Shown piece after piece: positions 1-8,347 of a stretch of 64,000 bases of DNA. This DNA comes from Oscillospiraceae bacterium (GTDB lineage: Bacteria > Bacillota > Clostridia > Oscillospirales > Acutalibacteraceae): assembly GCA_015066345.1 (NCBI GenBank), contig SVOQ01000004.1, positions 52,853-116,852 of the forward strand, read 5' to 3'. The position numbers and the translations under genes are program-made. Numbering within the stretch: position 1 is the stretch's first letter; every line of letters begins with the position of its first letter. The notes under the pieces were generated by a model that saw only the letters and a program-made list of their open reading frames with translations, made no database searches and was not told the DNA's origin.

Positions 1-2
1 AT

Positions 3-92
3 ATCGAAAACCAGATTCGCGAGGTCTACGGACTTGAGGGCACACCCGTGCGTTTTGTAATCCGCGAAAGGGACGAAAAAAGTAAACACTGA
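3..92 (+). CDS. der: C-terminal end of ribosome-associated GTPase Der (partial)
   Basis: The window opens inside a gene. The last 29 codons read ...NQIREVYGLEGTPVRFVIRE... and end at a TGA. This resembles the C-terminal KH-like end of Der/EngA, where a segment of the type ENQ-R-x-x-x-G-x-x-GTPxR is typical. Der is an essential double-domain GTPase acting in 50S ribosomal subunit assembly. The GTPase domains lie outside the window, so the call rests on this short tail only. A hairpin terminator follows directly, so this is the last gene of its transcript. Confidence 0.6.
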   Translation: MENQIREVYGLEGTPVRFVIRERDEKSKH

Positions 93-95
93 TAT

Positions 96-127
96 AAAAA
101 TCCGCCTGAAAATTCAGGTGGATTTTT
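96..127 (+). terminator. Rho-independent terminator after der
   Basis: An A-rich 5' arm (AAAAATCCGCCTGAA) and the complementary arm TTCAGGTGGATTTTT form a stem of about 15 pairs, with one G-T pair, ending in a T run. It starts four bases after the der stop. Confidence 0.85.
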
Positions 128-279
128 GTGTAGTAAAAGTAGTTGTAAAAAACGCATTTGTTATAATCAGTATTTTAACTTGATTTACCGTCAAATGTGA
201 CAACTTACCGTTTTGGGTTTTGTGCGTTGTTACAAAAATAAAAAAATACAAAAATTTTTGTGTAGTGTTTTTTGAAATA

Positions 280-310
280 TTGTCATTTATATATAGAAGG
301 ATATTATACA
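280..310 (+). promoter_or_regulatory. Weak candidate promoter in the 128-432 spacer
   Basis: The roughly 300-base spacer before the LRR/FnIII gene is very AT-rich and holds no credible gene. The best promoter-like pair is TTGTCA at 280-285 with TATTAT (302-307, 16-bp gap) or TATACA (305-310, 19-bp gap). Both gaps are off the ideal 17, so this is only a candidate. Nothing else recognisable is in the spacer apart from the ribosome binding site AAGGAGG at 419-425. Confidence 0.3.
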
Positions 311-432
311 TTGGTGGTGATACGTAAAAAGACGGTAACAAAATTAATTTTTACTATTTTAAAAAAATACTGAGACTTTTTCCTTTTTTATTCGTTTAAT
401 AAATAAAGGAATATTATTAAGGAGGAATTATT

Positions 433-2340
433 ATGACAAAAAACTCAAAATTCAAAAAGTTTTTGGTGCTTGTTATAGTTCTGGTAGCAATATCTGTGTC
501 AGTATTGATTGTAAATGCGGCACAGACAGAGGAACAAGTGAACGATACACAAAACCAAACGGAAGTGACTGATACAGCTTCGAATAGCAATATATCCACC
601 TATTTCCACGAAGCAAGTGGCACTCTTATCGTTTCGGGTGAGGGAGAATTAGAAGATTTTTATCCCAGAGGTTATGAGGTTATTGACGACGGTATTGGAG
701 AACCGGTCGTAGTACCCATTACAATAGTTAAAATTGACACATCTGTTAAACACCTCATAATAGAGGAAGGTATAACATCTCTTTATAACTCATTTAACGA
801 TTTACATAATCTTGAAACCATAAGTTTTCCCGCGAGCCTTAAGTCAATTGATACATCCTTTCTGGATTGCGATAAAATAAAAACTTTAACGTTCCCTTCC
901 AAAATAGAAAAAATTGATTCAAGTTTTAATTCTTGTTACGGTGTAACGGACATCAACTTTTCTGGTGGAGCAGTAGATATTGTTAATTGTTTTTGTAACC
1001 TGGCTTGTTTAGATGTGGTGAATATACCTGCCGAATCTACTCTTAATGATTCATTCGGTGGCTGTAAAAATATAGAAAAATTTATTTTTGGATCAGGAGT
1101 TAAATTAGAAGATCATGTAGAATTTTTGAATTCCGGATTTGTTAATGAAAATCTTGTTATTGTTGCTGATAAGAACGATGAAATGATGCTCAGAGAATAT
1201 TTCCATAGCTATTATGACCGATTGAATTTTGCATATTATTCAACAACGCCCGAAAAATTAAATGTAACAAGTCAGGCAAATGGTATAAAGCTTGATTGGG
1301 AAGCAAAGCTTACAGCAGATACATACCATATCTATCGAAAGGCAAATGGTGAAAGTAACTGGACTAAGGTTGGAGATACAAAAGCAAGCTCATATTTTGA
1401 TACATCTGTTGAGAATAATAAAACATACACGTATATGCTTAAGGTTGATGACTCTGCAGATGGTGTTACGGCAAAGCTCAGTTATATTTCAGCTCCCGAG
1501 CTTACAAAAATAACCAACGAAGCAGACGGAATAAGAGTTTATTGGGGCAAGGTAACAGGTGCGGACGGATATTATCTTTACAGAAGAGTAACGGGCACAA
1601 AGGATTGGACCAGAATTGCTACCATCAAGAAAGGCTCAACAGTATCTTACAAGGATACAAAAGCTGCCGCAGGCAAAACCTATGATTACATAATCAGGGC
1701 TTACAGCGGTAATGTAACCTCAGCCCCTGCGGAAAAAGTAATCAGAACAATGAGACTTACCGTACCGAGCCTTACGTCCGTAAGTAACGGCAAAGATGGC
1801 ATAACGATTAAATGGAAAAAGGTTGCCGGTGCAGACAGCTACATAGTTTACCGTAAGACTTATGACGCAAAAGCCAAAAAGTGGAGCGGTTGGGAAAGGA
1901 TTAGCGATGGAAATACAAGCAACTCTTACACAAACTATTACTCAAACCGTTACAACACCGTGAATAGCATCGAGTCCGGCGTAAGATATAAGTACACCGT
2001 TAAGGCGTGTTACGGTTCATATACATCCTATTACAATACCTCGGGTCTTGATATATTAAGTCTTGAAACACCTGAACTCAGCTCCGCAACAAGCACGAAA
2101 GCAGGCGTGAAGCTCCAATGGAATAAAATTACCGGAGCATCGGGCTACAAGATTTACCGCAAGACCGCCAACAGCGGTTGGGGTGAAGCCATAGCAACGG
2201 TAAAGGGTAACTCAACCGTTACCTACCTTGACAAAACCGCCAAAAAAGGCGTAACCTACACCTACACGGTTCGTGCATACAACGGCAATACCAAAAGTGG
2301 CTACATCGCCTCAGGTAAAACGGTTACGGATAAATATTAA
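433..2340 (+). CDS. Secreted leucine-rich-repeat / fibronectin type III surface protein
   Basis: A 635-residue exported protein. Residues 1-30 form a signal peptide: a Lys-rich start, a long hydrophobic stretch, then NAAQ. Residues about 85-255 show irregular leucine-rich repeats of the BspA type, with recurrent pattern L-x-x-I-x-F-P-x-x-x-x-x-I and S-F-x-x-C. Four fibronectin type III-like modules follow (about 273-357, 360-440, 447-547, 548-635), each with the G-x-x-x-x-W and Y-x-I/V-Y-R-K signature of Clostridia surface proteins. No LPxTG signal or terminal membrane anchor is seen, so it is either secreted or held by other wall interactions. The start is set by AAGGAGG eight bases upstream. 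Adhesion or polymer binding is likely, but the ligand cannot be told. Confidence 0.85.
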   Translation: MTKNSKFKKFLVLVIVLVAISVSVLIVNAAQTEEQVNDTQNQTEVTDTASNSNISTYFHEASGTLIVSGEGELEDFYPRGYEVIDDGIGEPVVVPITIVKIDTSVKHLIIEEGITSLYNSFNDLHNLETISFPASLKSIDTSFLDCDKIKTLTFPSKIEKIDSSFNSCYGVTDINFSGGAVDIVNCFCNLACLDVVNIPAESTLNDSFGGCKNIEKFIFGSGVKLEDHVEFLNSGFVNENLVIVADKNDEMMLREYFHSYYDRLNFAYYSTTPEKLNVTSQANGIKLDWEAKLTADTYHIYRKANGESNWTKVGDTKASSYFDTSVENNKTYTYMLKVDDSADGVTAKLSYISAPELTKITNEADGIRVYWGKVTGADGYYLYRRVTGTKDWTRIATIKKGSTVSYKDTKAAAGKTYDYIIRAYSGNVTSAPAEKVIRTMRLTVPSLTSVSNGKDGITIKWKKVAGADSYIVYRKTYDAKAKKWSGWERISDGNTSNSYTNYYSNRYNTVNSIESGVRYKYTVKACYGSYTSYYNTSGLDILSLETPELSSATSTKAGVKLQWNKITGASGYKIYRKTANSGWGEAIATVKGNSTVTYLDKTAKKGVTYTYTVRAYNGNTKSGYIASGKTVTDKY

Positions 2341-2358
2341 TAAAGTTTAAATAGAGAA

Positions 2359-2397
2359 AACCGCCTGACCTTTACGCTGTTTCTCATAAGGATGTTT
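2359..2397 (+). repeat. Left copy of 39-bp inverted repeat at island edge
   Basis: AACCGCCTGACC, ten variable bases, then TTCTCATAAGGATGTTT. The same architecture recurs in inverted orientation at 16494-16532, with the 17-base block identical and the 12-base block differing at one position. The two copies bracket the accessory island. Confidence 0.7.
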
Positions 2398-2411
2398 CAG
2401 CGTAAGGCGGT
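2360..2411 (+). terminator. Long imperfect hairpin after the LRR/FnIII gene
   Basis: The arm ACCGCCTGACCTTTACGCTG pairs with CAGCGTAAGGCGGT, which lacks about six bases, across a loop that contains the TTCTCATAAGGATGTTT block. It begins 20 bases after the stop at 2340 and probably acts as, or derives from, a transcription terminator. Confidence 0.55.
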
Positions 2412-2423
2412 GTCTTGGGATTG

Positions 2424-2455
2424 AGACGGACAGTTTCGACTGTCCGTCTTTCCTT
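2424..2455 (+). terminator. Perfect hairpin at the left island boundary
   Basis: AGACGGACAG, loop TTTCGA, CTGTCCGTCT, then TTTCCTTTT. The ten-pair stem with a following T-rich run fits a terminator reading rightward, toward the recombinase gene on the opposite strand, whose stop codon begins at the next base (2456). It would insulate host and element transcription. Confidence 0.7.
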
Positions 2456-4105
<1,650 letters not shown>

Positions 4106-4114
4106 TCAAACGTC

Positions 4115-4180
4115 AAACCGATTGAGAGTGCATGGTGCAGTTAGAGATTCCTGCACCACAACAATACTCCAAATCGGTTT
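4115..4180 (-). promoter_or_regulatory. Nested hairpin in the recombinase leader
   Basis: Upstream of the recombinase, read on the minus strand, AAACCGATTTGGAGT pairs with ACTCTCAATCGGTTT. Inside it TGGTGCAG and CTGCACCA form a second perfect eight-pair stem. No T run follows, so this looks like a structured leader or protein-binding cruciform rather than a simple terminator. It lies 22 bases from the start codon and is placed to control recombinase synthesis. Confidence 0.55.
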
Positions 4181-4205
4181 CAAAGTCCAGATAATTAGCG
4201 ATAGA

Positions 4206-4451
4206 TCAAGAAACTTTTTCAACATCTTGAACCATCAGTCTTTTCAGACCTTCTTCACTGGAATTAGAGCTTTCGGTATTAAAAATAGACCGAACCTTGT
4301 ATGTCATATTTCCAATAACATATTTGCTACCTGTACTCAACATCCCGTTGTTGTATACGTGACGCTGTCTTCTGCGGATACTTTTTTCTACCGCAGAATC
4401 GTATTCATTACCACAAGGGGTTCTGAATTCTTTATCATTAATTACTTTCAT
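4206..4451 (-). CDS. Small basic protein of the mobilizable element, unknown function
   Basis: An 81-residue protein, counted from the second ATG; AAAGGA sits six bases before it and directly abuts the first. The sequence is polar, with a basic cluster EKSIRRRQRHVY near residue 25 and the segment GSKYVIGNMTYKVRSIF that looks like a beta-hairpin. No catalytic motif is recognised. It lies between the mobilization genes and the recombinase on the same strand and overlaps the gene upstream by about 14 bases, so it belongs to the same transcript. In this position it might be a recombination directionality factor or a transcriptional regulator, but that is only a guess from location and size. Confidence 0.6.
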   Translation of the reverse strand: MKVINDKEFRTPCGNEYDSAVEKSIRRRQRHVYNNGMLSTGSKYVIGNMTYKVRSIFNTESSNSSEEGLKRLMVQDVEKVS

Positions 4452-4662
4452 ACACATTCCTTTCTTTAATTAATTCAACACCATTTTTGGTGCTTTTCTT
4501 TTTCATTTCATATTGTTCTTGTTGCCAAGCTTCGTATTCTTTTTGTCCTTCTTCGCTTTCAAAGAAAGCTTTAATCTGTGGTAGGAAGTGACGAACAAGA
4601 GCATCAATTTCATGTTGTGGCAACTCACATTTATTTGACATGGCTATCAATACCTTTCTCAT
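4438..4662 (-). CDS. Small element-encoded protein, unknown function
   Basis: A 74-residue acidic, helical protein. Its start overlaps the relaxase stop in an ATGA arrangement, which indicates translational coupling. A second in-frame ATG at residue 8 (MSNKCELPQHEIDALV) is an alternative start. The stretch HEIDALVRHFLPQIKAFFES suggests an amphipathic helix. No enzyme motif is seen. Similar short proteins commonly follow relaxase genes in Firmicutes mobilizable elements; the role is unknown. Confidence 0.6.
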   Translation of the reverse strand: MRKVLIAMSNKCELPQHEIDALVRHFLPQIKAFFESEEGQKEYEAWQQEQYEMKKKSTKNGVELIKERNVYESN

Positions 4663-6116
4663 AAACTTTCCATAGTCAGAGCTTCATCATCGTCTTGATC
4701 TTCAGCTGCACCTATGAGAGTACCTGCAGCAAGACCTAATAATGCACCGACAGCTTCACCATTTTCTTCAGCCTGAATGCGCTTACGCCTTTCTTCTTCG
4801 TCCTCATCATCAGTTATGAAAACTGAAGAAAGAGAATCACCGAGATTACCGATGCCGCCACCGATGAGCCAACGCATATCGCCAAGTGGACAAGAAATGT
4901 TCTCATATCCAGTTTCTCCTTGGCTTCCAGTATTGCTTGGCGTAAGTCCGAACCCTTTGCCAAGGAATCTCTCGTAATCTTTTCGAGAGTCTTCCCAACC
5001 TGTTGCTCGTAATCCTTCATCTGACGAAGGATATTCTCTGCTTGAACCTGCTGGGAATGAATCACTGTTTTCGCTTCCGAGAGTGCTTGGTTGAACTTTT
5101 TCTGCTCCATTTCCGACCAATCTTCCAGCAGTTGATTCATCTCTTCCACCGTAATCAGTTCGGTAAACATCTCCAATACCTTCGGATAAAGCTCTGCGTT
5201 GGTCTGCAGAATATCTAGCATTGTATCCCAATCCTTTTCCTGAATCGGAACCATCACCGGCATTGAACTCTGCATAAGGTTTTGCATATTCTGTGAGTTT
5301 CTCTCCACCAAATTTGCTATGGTAGAGGTCTTTTCTTGTGTACATTTTTTCTCTGAATTGTAGTTCATATTCAATATTCTCCTTTACATATTTTTTGTCG
5401 TGCAGTTTAATGTCACGACATTTTTTACCGTTGGGACAAGTAAAGGTGATATATTTTCTTTCGCTTGTCCAGGTTACTTGGTAACCTTTTTTATTCATTT
5501 CTTTTATGAAAGCGTTTCGGCTACCACTACGCTTCATTGCATCATTGATGTCTGCCATCAATTTAAATTTCCAACTCTGACCATTATCAGCAGCTCGATA
5601 CTCTCTTGGCGATAAACTGTCACCCTTGCCTGTGTAAGTTTCGAGAGTACTGAAGCCATACTTTTTGCAAAGCTCATCATTCAAACCTCGAAGTTTAACC
5701 ACAGTATTAGGTGGTTGGTTCAGCTTCAATCCCGTTTCAAAGCTAACGGAATTGATAACGAAATGGTTATGAAGATGGTCAGCATCGGAGTGAGTTGTGA
5801 CTAAAACCTCGTGACCTTGCCACGCTTTTTCAGCGAACTCCAAGCCGATTTTATGCACCTGCTCAGGCGTAATATCTTCGTTAGGCGAGAAGGATTGAAC
5901 GTACTGATAGAAGTTAGTACCTTTCACCTTGTTGTAGCTTTTCTTCGTTACCATAAACTCAGTAAAAGCATTTTCACCATCACAATTCACTCCACCCACA
6001 AGTCTTTTTTCACTTAACCTGTCATAGACTTTTTTCTCTTGAGTGCAGTAAGATATCAAGCCTTTCATAGCTGCAATGCTTTGGTTGGTTTCTTTGATGT
6101 ATGTAAAAGTTGCCAT
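4659..6116 (-). CDS. Relaxase / mobilization nuclease (MOBP-type MobA)
   Basis: A 485-residue relaxase that would nick oriT and pilot the transferred strand. The N-terminal 250 residues hold the relaxase fold. The metal-binding three-histidine motif is THSDADHLHNHFV (His109, His116, His118), and Tyr23 or Tyr31 are candidate nicking tyrosines. From about residue 270 the protein becomes Gly/Ser/Asp-rich and low in complexity, and this part overlaps a second gene in another frame (4814-5368). Near the end there is a hydrophobic Gly/Ala stretch (GALLGLAAGTLIGAA). The start overlaps the mobC stop in a TGATG arrangement. No transfer-channel genes are nearby, so it depends on a helper conjugative element. 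Confidence 0.92.
   Translation of the reverse strand: MATFTYIKETNQSIAAMKGLISYCTQEKKVYDRLSEKRLVGGVNCDGENAFTEFMVTKKSYNKVKGTNFYQYVQSFSPNEDITPEQVHKIGLEFAEKAWQGHEVLVTTHSDADHLHNHFVINSVSFETGLKLNQPPNTVVKLRGLNDELCKKYGFSTLETYTGKGDSLSPREYRAADNGQSWKFKLMADINDAMKRSGSRNAFIKEMNKKGYQVTWTSERKYITFTCPNGKKCRDIKLHDKKYVKENIEYELQFREKMYTRKDLYHSKFGGEKLTEYAKPYAEFNAGDGSDSGKGLGYNARYSADQRRALSEGIGDVYRTDYGGRDESTAGRLVGNGAEKVQPSTLGSENSDSFPAGSSREYPSSDEGLRATGWEDSRKDYERFLGKGFGLTPSNTGSQGETGYENISCPLGDMRWLIGGGIGNLGDSLSSVFITDDEDEEERRKRIQAEENGEAVGALLGLAAGTLIGAAEDQDDDEALTMESL
4814..5368 (-). CDS. MobB-like membrane-anchored coiled-coil protein nested in the relaxase gene
   Basis: A 184-residue open frame lies wholly inside the relaxase gene, on the same strand but in a different frame. 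It has its own strong AAAGGAG ribosome binding site (5379-5385), ten bases before the ATG (an upstream TTG at 5374 is the alternative). The protein is rich in Glu, Gln and Lys and predicted coiled coil through about residue 150, with a single C-terminal membrane helix (FLVHLAICVGSSVAASVISV). This copies the layout of MobB of ColE1-type plasmids, which is also nested in mobA, is membrane-associated and stimulates relaxosome function. Sequence homology to ColE1 MobB is not claimed, only the analogy in position and topology. Confidence 0.75.
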   Translation of the reverse strand: MNYNSEKKCTQEKTSTIANLVERNSQNMQNLMQSSMPVMVPIQEKDWDTMLDILQTNAELYPKVLEMFTELITVEEMNQLLEDWSEMEQKKFNQALSEAKTVIHSQQVQAENILRQMKDYEQQVGKTLEKITRDSLAKGSDLRQAILEAKEKLDMRTFLVHLAICVGSSVAASVISVILFLQFS

Positions 6117-6433
6117 CAGTTTTTACCTACCAATTCCAGCATTTGTTCATAAATCTTTCGTTGCATATTGATTACTTCAGTGAAGTTATATGAGCTAACC
6201 GCACCTGAATTTATCTTCATAGCAATCTGATTTATGTTGTTACCGATTCGTTTAAGCTCAACCAACAAGGGTTTTGTGTCTTCGGCAACATTGATTTTGC
6301 TCTTGTTAGAAACTGCAATTATGTATTCTGTTAGATTCATATTTGCACGCTTTGCTTTCTTTTCAATGAGCGCTTTTTCCGACTCTGTAAGTCGGACTGT
6401 GAGAGTTTTATCTCTCTTTCTGTTTTCTTTCAT
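6116..6433 (-). CDS. mobC: Mobilization accessory protein MobC
   Basis: A 105-residue relaxosome accessory protein. The N-terminal half, KTLTVRLTESEKALIEKKAK followed by ANMNLTEYI, is a ribbon-helix-helix DNA-binding motif. The C-terminal half contains IGNNINQIAMKIN, the MobC family signature. MobC proteins bind oriT and help open the nick region for the relaxase. It is the first gene of the mobilization operon (mobC, relaxase with nested mobB, two small genes), and AGAGG lies seven bases before its ATG. The upstream leader holds the oriT-like hairpins. Confidence 0.9.
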   Translation of the reverse strand: MKENRKRDKTLTVRLTESEKALIEKKAKRANMNLTEYIIAVSNKSKINVAEDTKPLLVELKRIGNNINQIAMKINSGAVSSYNFTEVINMQRKIYEQMLELVGKN

Positions 6434-6454
6434 AATCTACCTCTTTTCTGTAGG

Positions 6455-6530
6455 GGGTTCGGGCTACTGCCCGTAGTTTGCGGTCGGCGGATAGCCGACT
6501 GCTCTGCTTGCCCCAGCTAAAGCAGGGACT
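6455..6530 (-). other. Candidate origin of transfer (oriT)
   Basis: Directly upstream of mobC sit two tight GC-rich hairpins: CGGGC-TACT-GCCCG (6460-6473) and GTCGGC-GGATA-GCCGAC (6483-6499). They are followed by TGCTTGCCCCAGC and a partial inverted repeat CTGCTT/AAGCAG. A cluster of hairpins with a short conserved stretch next to the accessory gene is the usual oriT layout of MOBP mobilizable elements. The nick position cannot be set by inspection. Confidence 0.5.
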
Positions 6531-6535
6531 TTTTT

Positions 6536-6830
6536 CCATTCGTACACTCTCGAACTAGTGAGTGTATATAGCATCCCATCACAGAGTCGTATTACGAGAG
6601 AAAGTTCATAAGACTTCCCCGTTTCGATGCTTGCCTTCTAAGTCAACATCGTTCCTGCTTTGCACCACATCTTCGTGGCCCCGCATCGCGTTTCGTGAGA
6701 GTGGTAGGCTTGCCGATTCTCTTTCGAGAGCACTTTCGCGCCTTTCTCCATCGGCACGGAACTTCTTCCGCTGTCATCGCTCAATCCACCCGCCTCACAT
6801 ATCCTATTGACCGGCATATTCAATTGTCGT
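6536..6830. other. Non-coding stretch between oriT region and DUF6076 gene
   Basis: About 300 bases without a credible gene; the frames open here lack ribosome binding sites and have atypical composition. It holds a small inverted repeat ACACTC/GAGTGT at 6545-6566 and a CTCT-TTC-GAGAG stem near 6720. Composition is more GC-rich than the surroundings. It may extend the oriT or be a remnant of a deleted gene. Confidence 0.5.
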
Positions 6831-6932
6831 GACAGGCTTTTCTTTTTCGCCTGTCTGTGATATAATTGTAACAAGGATTTTGACGCCCAGAATGAGAAAG
6901 TAAATGCCATAAAAAAAGCAAAAGTTTACTTT
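6831..6932 (+). promoter_or_regulatory. Promoter region of the DUF6076 gene with inverted repeats
   Basis: A hairpin GACAGGC/GCCTGTC (6831-6855) is followed by a consensus -10 TATAAT at 6861-6866; no good -35 is visible. A second inverted repeat, AAAGTAAA (6897-6904) with TTTACTTT (6925-6932), lies between promoter and ribosome binding site and could be an operator. Confidence 0.45.
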
Positions 6933-6950
6933 TACACAAAAAGGAGTACT

Positions 6951-7931
6951 ATGGAAATTCACGAACACGAATTCGGTCTTTATCTTACATTAGAAGAAGA
7001 TGGTTATATAAAAAGAACCCTCATCTCAGAATCCGGTGCAGAAGATTTACCTTCCACCAGAATTCAAGATGAGGTGATACTGTTTTCAGAATTAAATTTT
7101 AAACCTTATACTATGGTTGTTGATACTTTACAGGAGATGGCAGACCAAATAGATTTAGAAGGCAAAGACGAAATGACAACAGAGGAAAAAGAAAAATTTG
7201 ATTCCTTCATTTCACTGGTCGATAATTTACTGATTGAGTTAGAAAAAGAGCAACCTATTCAAGGATTGCTTTTGAGAACTACGATACAGGATTCGTTGCC
7301 GATAAATGATGATTCTGCAGAGTACGCATATTTGGCAACTAAAATAATTCCTGAACAATTAAGAGCGATTGTTGATTATAACTTTTTCTTAAACAGCTTG
7401 TTCATTAACATGTATATTAAAAATCCTATTATTGAAGATACTGATTTATACTTCATTTCAACACTAAAAATACAGCAACAATTAACTTTCGCAAGTAAAT
7501 TAACAATACAATATTTTTTCAGGTCATTGGTGGATTATTACGTTTTCCTGACTATGCAATTTTTAAATACAAAACCCACTGTTACACGATGTGAATGTTG
7601 TGGTCGTTTCTTTGTACCCAAGACAAACAAAGCAACGAAATACTGTGACCGTATTGTGAAAAACAATTTGACTTGTAAACAAATAGCACCGAGTTTGAAA
7701 CACAAAAAAATAGTTTCTGATGATAAGGTTGTTGAAGCCTACGACAGAAACAAAAGAAAAATGTACCGCAGATACGAACGCAACGATGGTAAAGTATATA
7801 TGCCTAAAAAAGGTTTGACTTACGATGATTTTTACGATTGGAATGACAATGCAACCGAAGCAAGAGATAAGTATCTCAATGGAACAATATCTGCAGAAGA
7901 GGCATTGAAAATTATTGAGGTTAATGATTAA
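6951..7931 (+). CDS. DUF6076 family protein with zinc-ribbon-like motif
   Basis: A 326-residue protein. The first 200 residues are mostly helical and acidic without a known motif. Residues about 210-245 carry CECCGRFFVPKTNKATKYC followed by a later LTCKQ, a CxxC-x(n)-C-x(n)-C arrangement that looks like a zinc ribbon. The remainder is basic (RNKRKMYRRYERN). This combination is the mark of DUF6076 proteins, which recur in Firmicutes mobile elements. The function is not known; nucleic-acid binding is plausible from the zinc motif. AAAAGGAG lies five bases upstream of the ATG. It is transcribed divergently from the mobilization operon and ends in its own terminator. Confidence 0.75.
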   Translation: MEIHEHEFGLYLTLEEDGYIKRTLISESGAEDLPSTRIQDEVILFSELNFKPYTMVVDTLQEMADQIDLEGKDEMTTEEKEKFDSFISLVDNLLIELEKEQPIQGLLLRTTIQDSLPINDDSAEYAYLATKIIPEQLRAIVDYNFFLNSLFINMYIKNPIIEDTDLYFISTLKIQQQLTFASKLTIQYFFRSLVDYYVFLTMQFLNTKPTVTRCECCGRFFVPKTNKATKYCDRIVKNNLTCKQIAPSLKHKKIVSDDKVVEAYDRNKRKMYRRYERNDGKVYMPKKGLTYDDFYDWNDNATEARDKYLNGTISAEEALKIIEVND

Positions 7932-7941
7932 TAGAGATGAA

Positions 7942-7970
7942 AACACCGAGAGCAACTCGCTCTCGGTGTT
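7942..7970 (+). terminator. Terminator after the DUF6076 gene
   Basis: AACACCGAGAGC, loop AACTC, GCTCTCGGTGTT: twelve perfect pairs, followed by AGTTTTAT. It lies 11 bases after the stop. A closely similar hairpin stands at 13679-13713. Confidence 0.8.
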
Positions 7971-8008
7971 AGTTTTATGTCATTCTTTACTTTAATATTT
8001 CTTCACTG

Positions 8009-8042
8009 TTATTCTTTGATTTATGCAGTAAAATTTTTGACA
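8009..8042 (+). repeat. Direct repeat copy 1 (34 bp)
   Basis: TTATTCTTTGATTTATGCAG, continuing to TTTTTGACA, matches 14356-14389 at 33 of 34 positions in the same orientation. It lies in a 416-base gene-free spacer (7932-8347). The same spacer also holds a hairpin TGAGAGCAGGGA/TCCCTACTCTCA at 8065-8094 and an operator-like palindrome at 8311-8324. Confidence 0.75.
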
Positions 8043-8310
8043 CATGGGCAAAGGAAAGGAAAAATGAGAGCAGGGATTAGTTTCCCTACTCTCACTATAA
8101 CTCGGCTTATTTGGCTTTTAGTGGCGAACAAATGGGAGCATTCATAGTTTGTATATAACCTTTTCTTTGATTTCAATATAATATTCTACATACTATAAAA
8201 TTTACTACTAATCAAATCAACCACATTGCAAATAATCCAACCGTCAGTTGATTTAATATCTCCAAACAAGTCATTGATTTATTTCTGAAAAATTGGTACG
8301 ATACATATGA

Positions 8311-8324
8311 CAACAGCGCTGTTG
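8311..8324 (+). promoter_or_regulatory. Perfect palindrome, candidate operator of the XRE gene
   Basis: CAACAGCGCTGTTG is a perfect 14-base palindrome ending nine bases before the AAGGAG ribosome binding site of the XRE regulator. Such a site is what a dimeric helix-turn-helix autoregulator would bind. Confidence 0.55.
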
Positions 8325-8347
8325 ATTTCTTTAAGGAGTTGACTAAA

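Noticed and set aside
2424..2455. Hairpin considered as a recombinase attachment site
   Set aside because: The perfect stem with following T-rich run is better explained as a terminator, and no matching direct repeat was found at the right edge.
6638..6910. 90-codon frame on the minus strand in the oriT-DUF6076 spacer
   Set aside because: No ribosome binding site, no recognisable domain, and it runs through the DUF6076 promoter hairpin.
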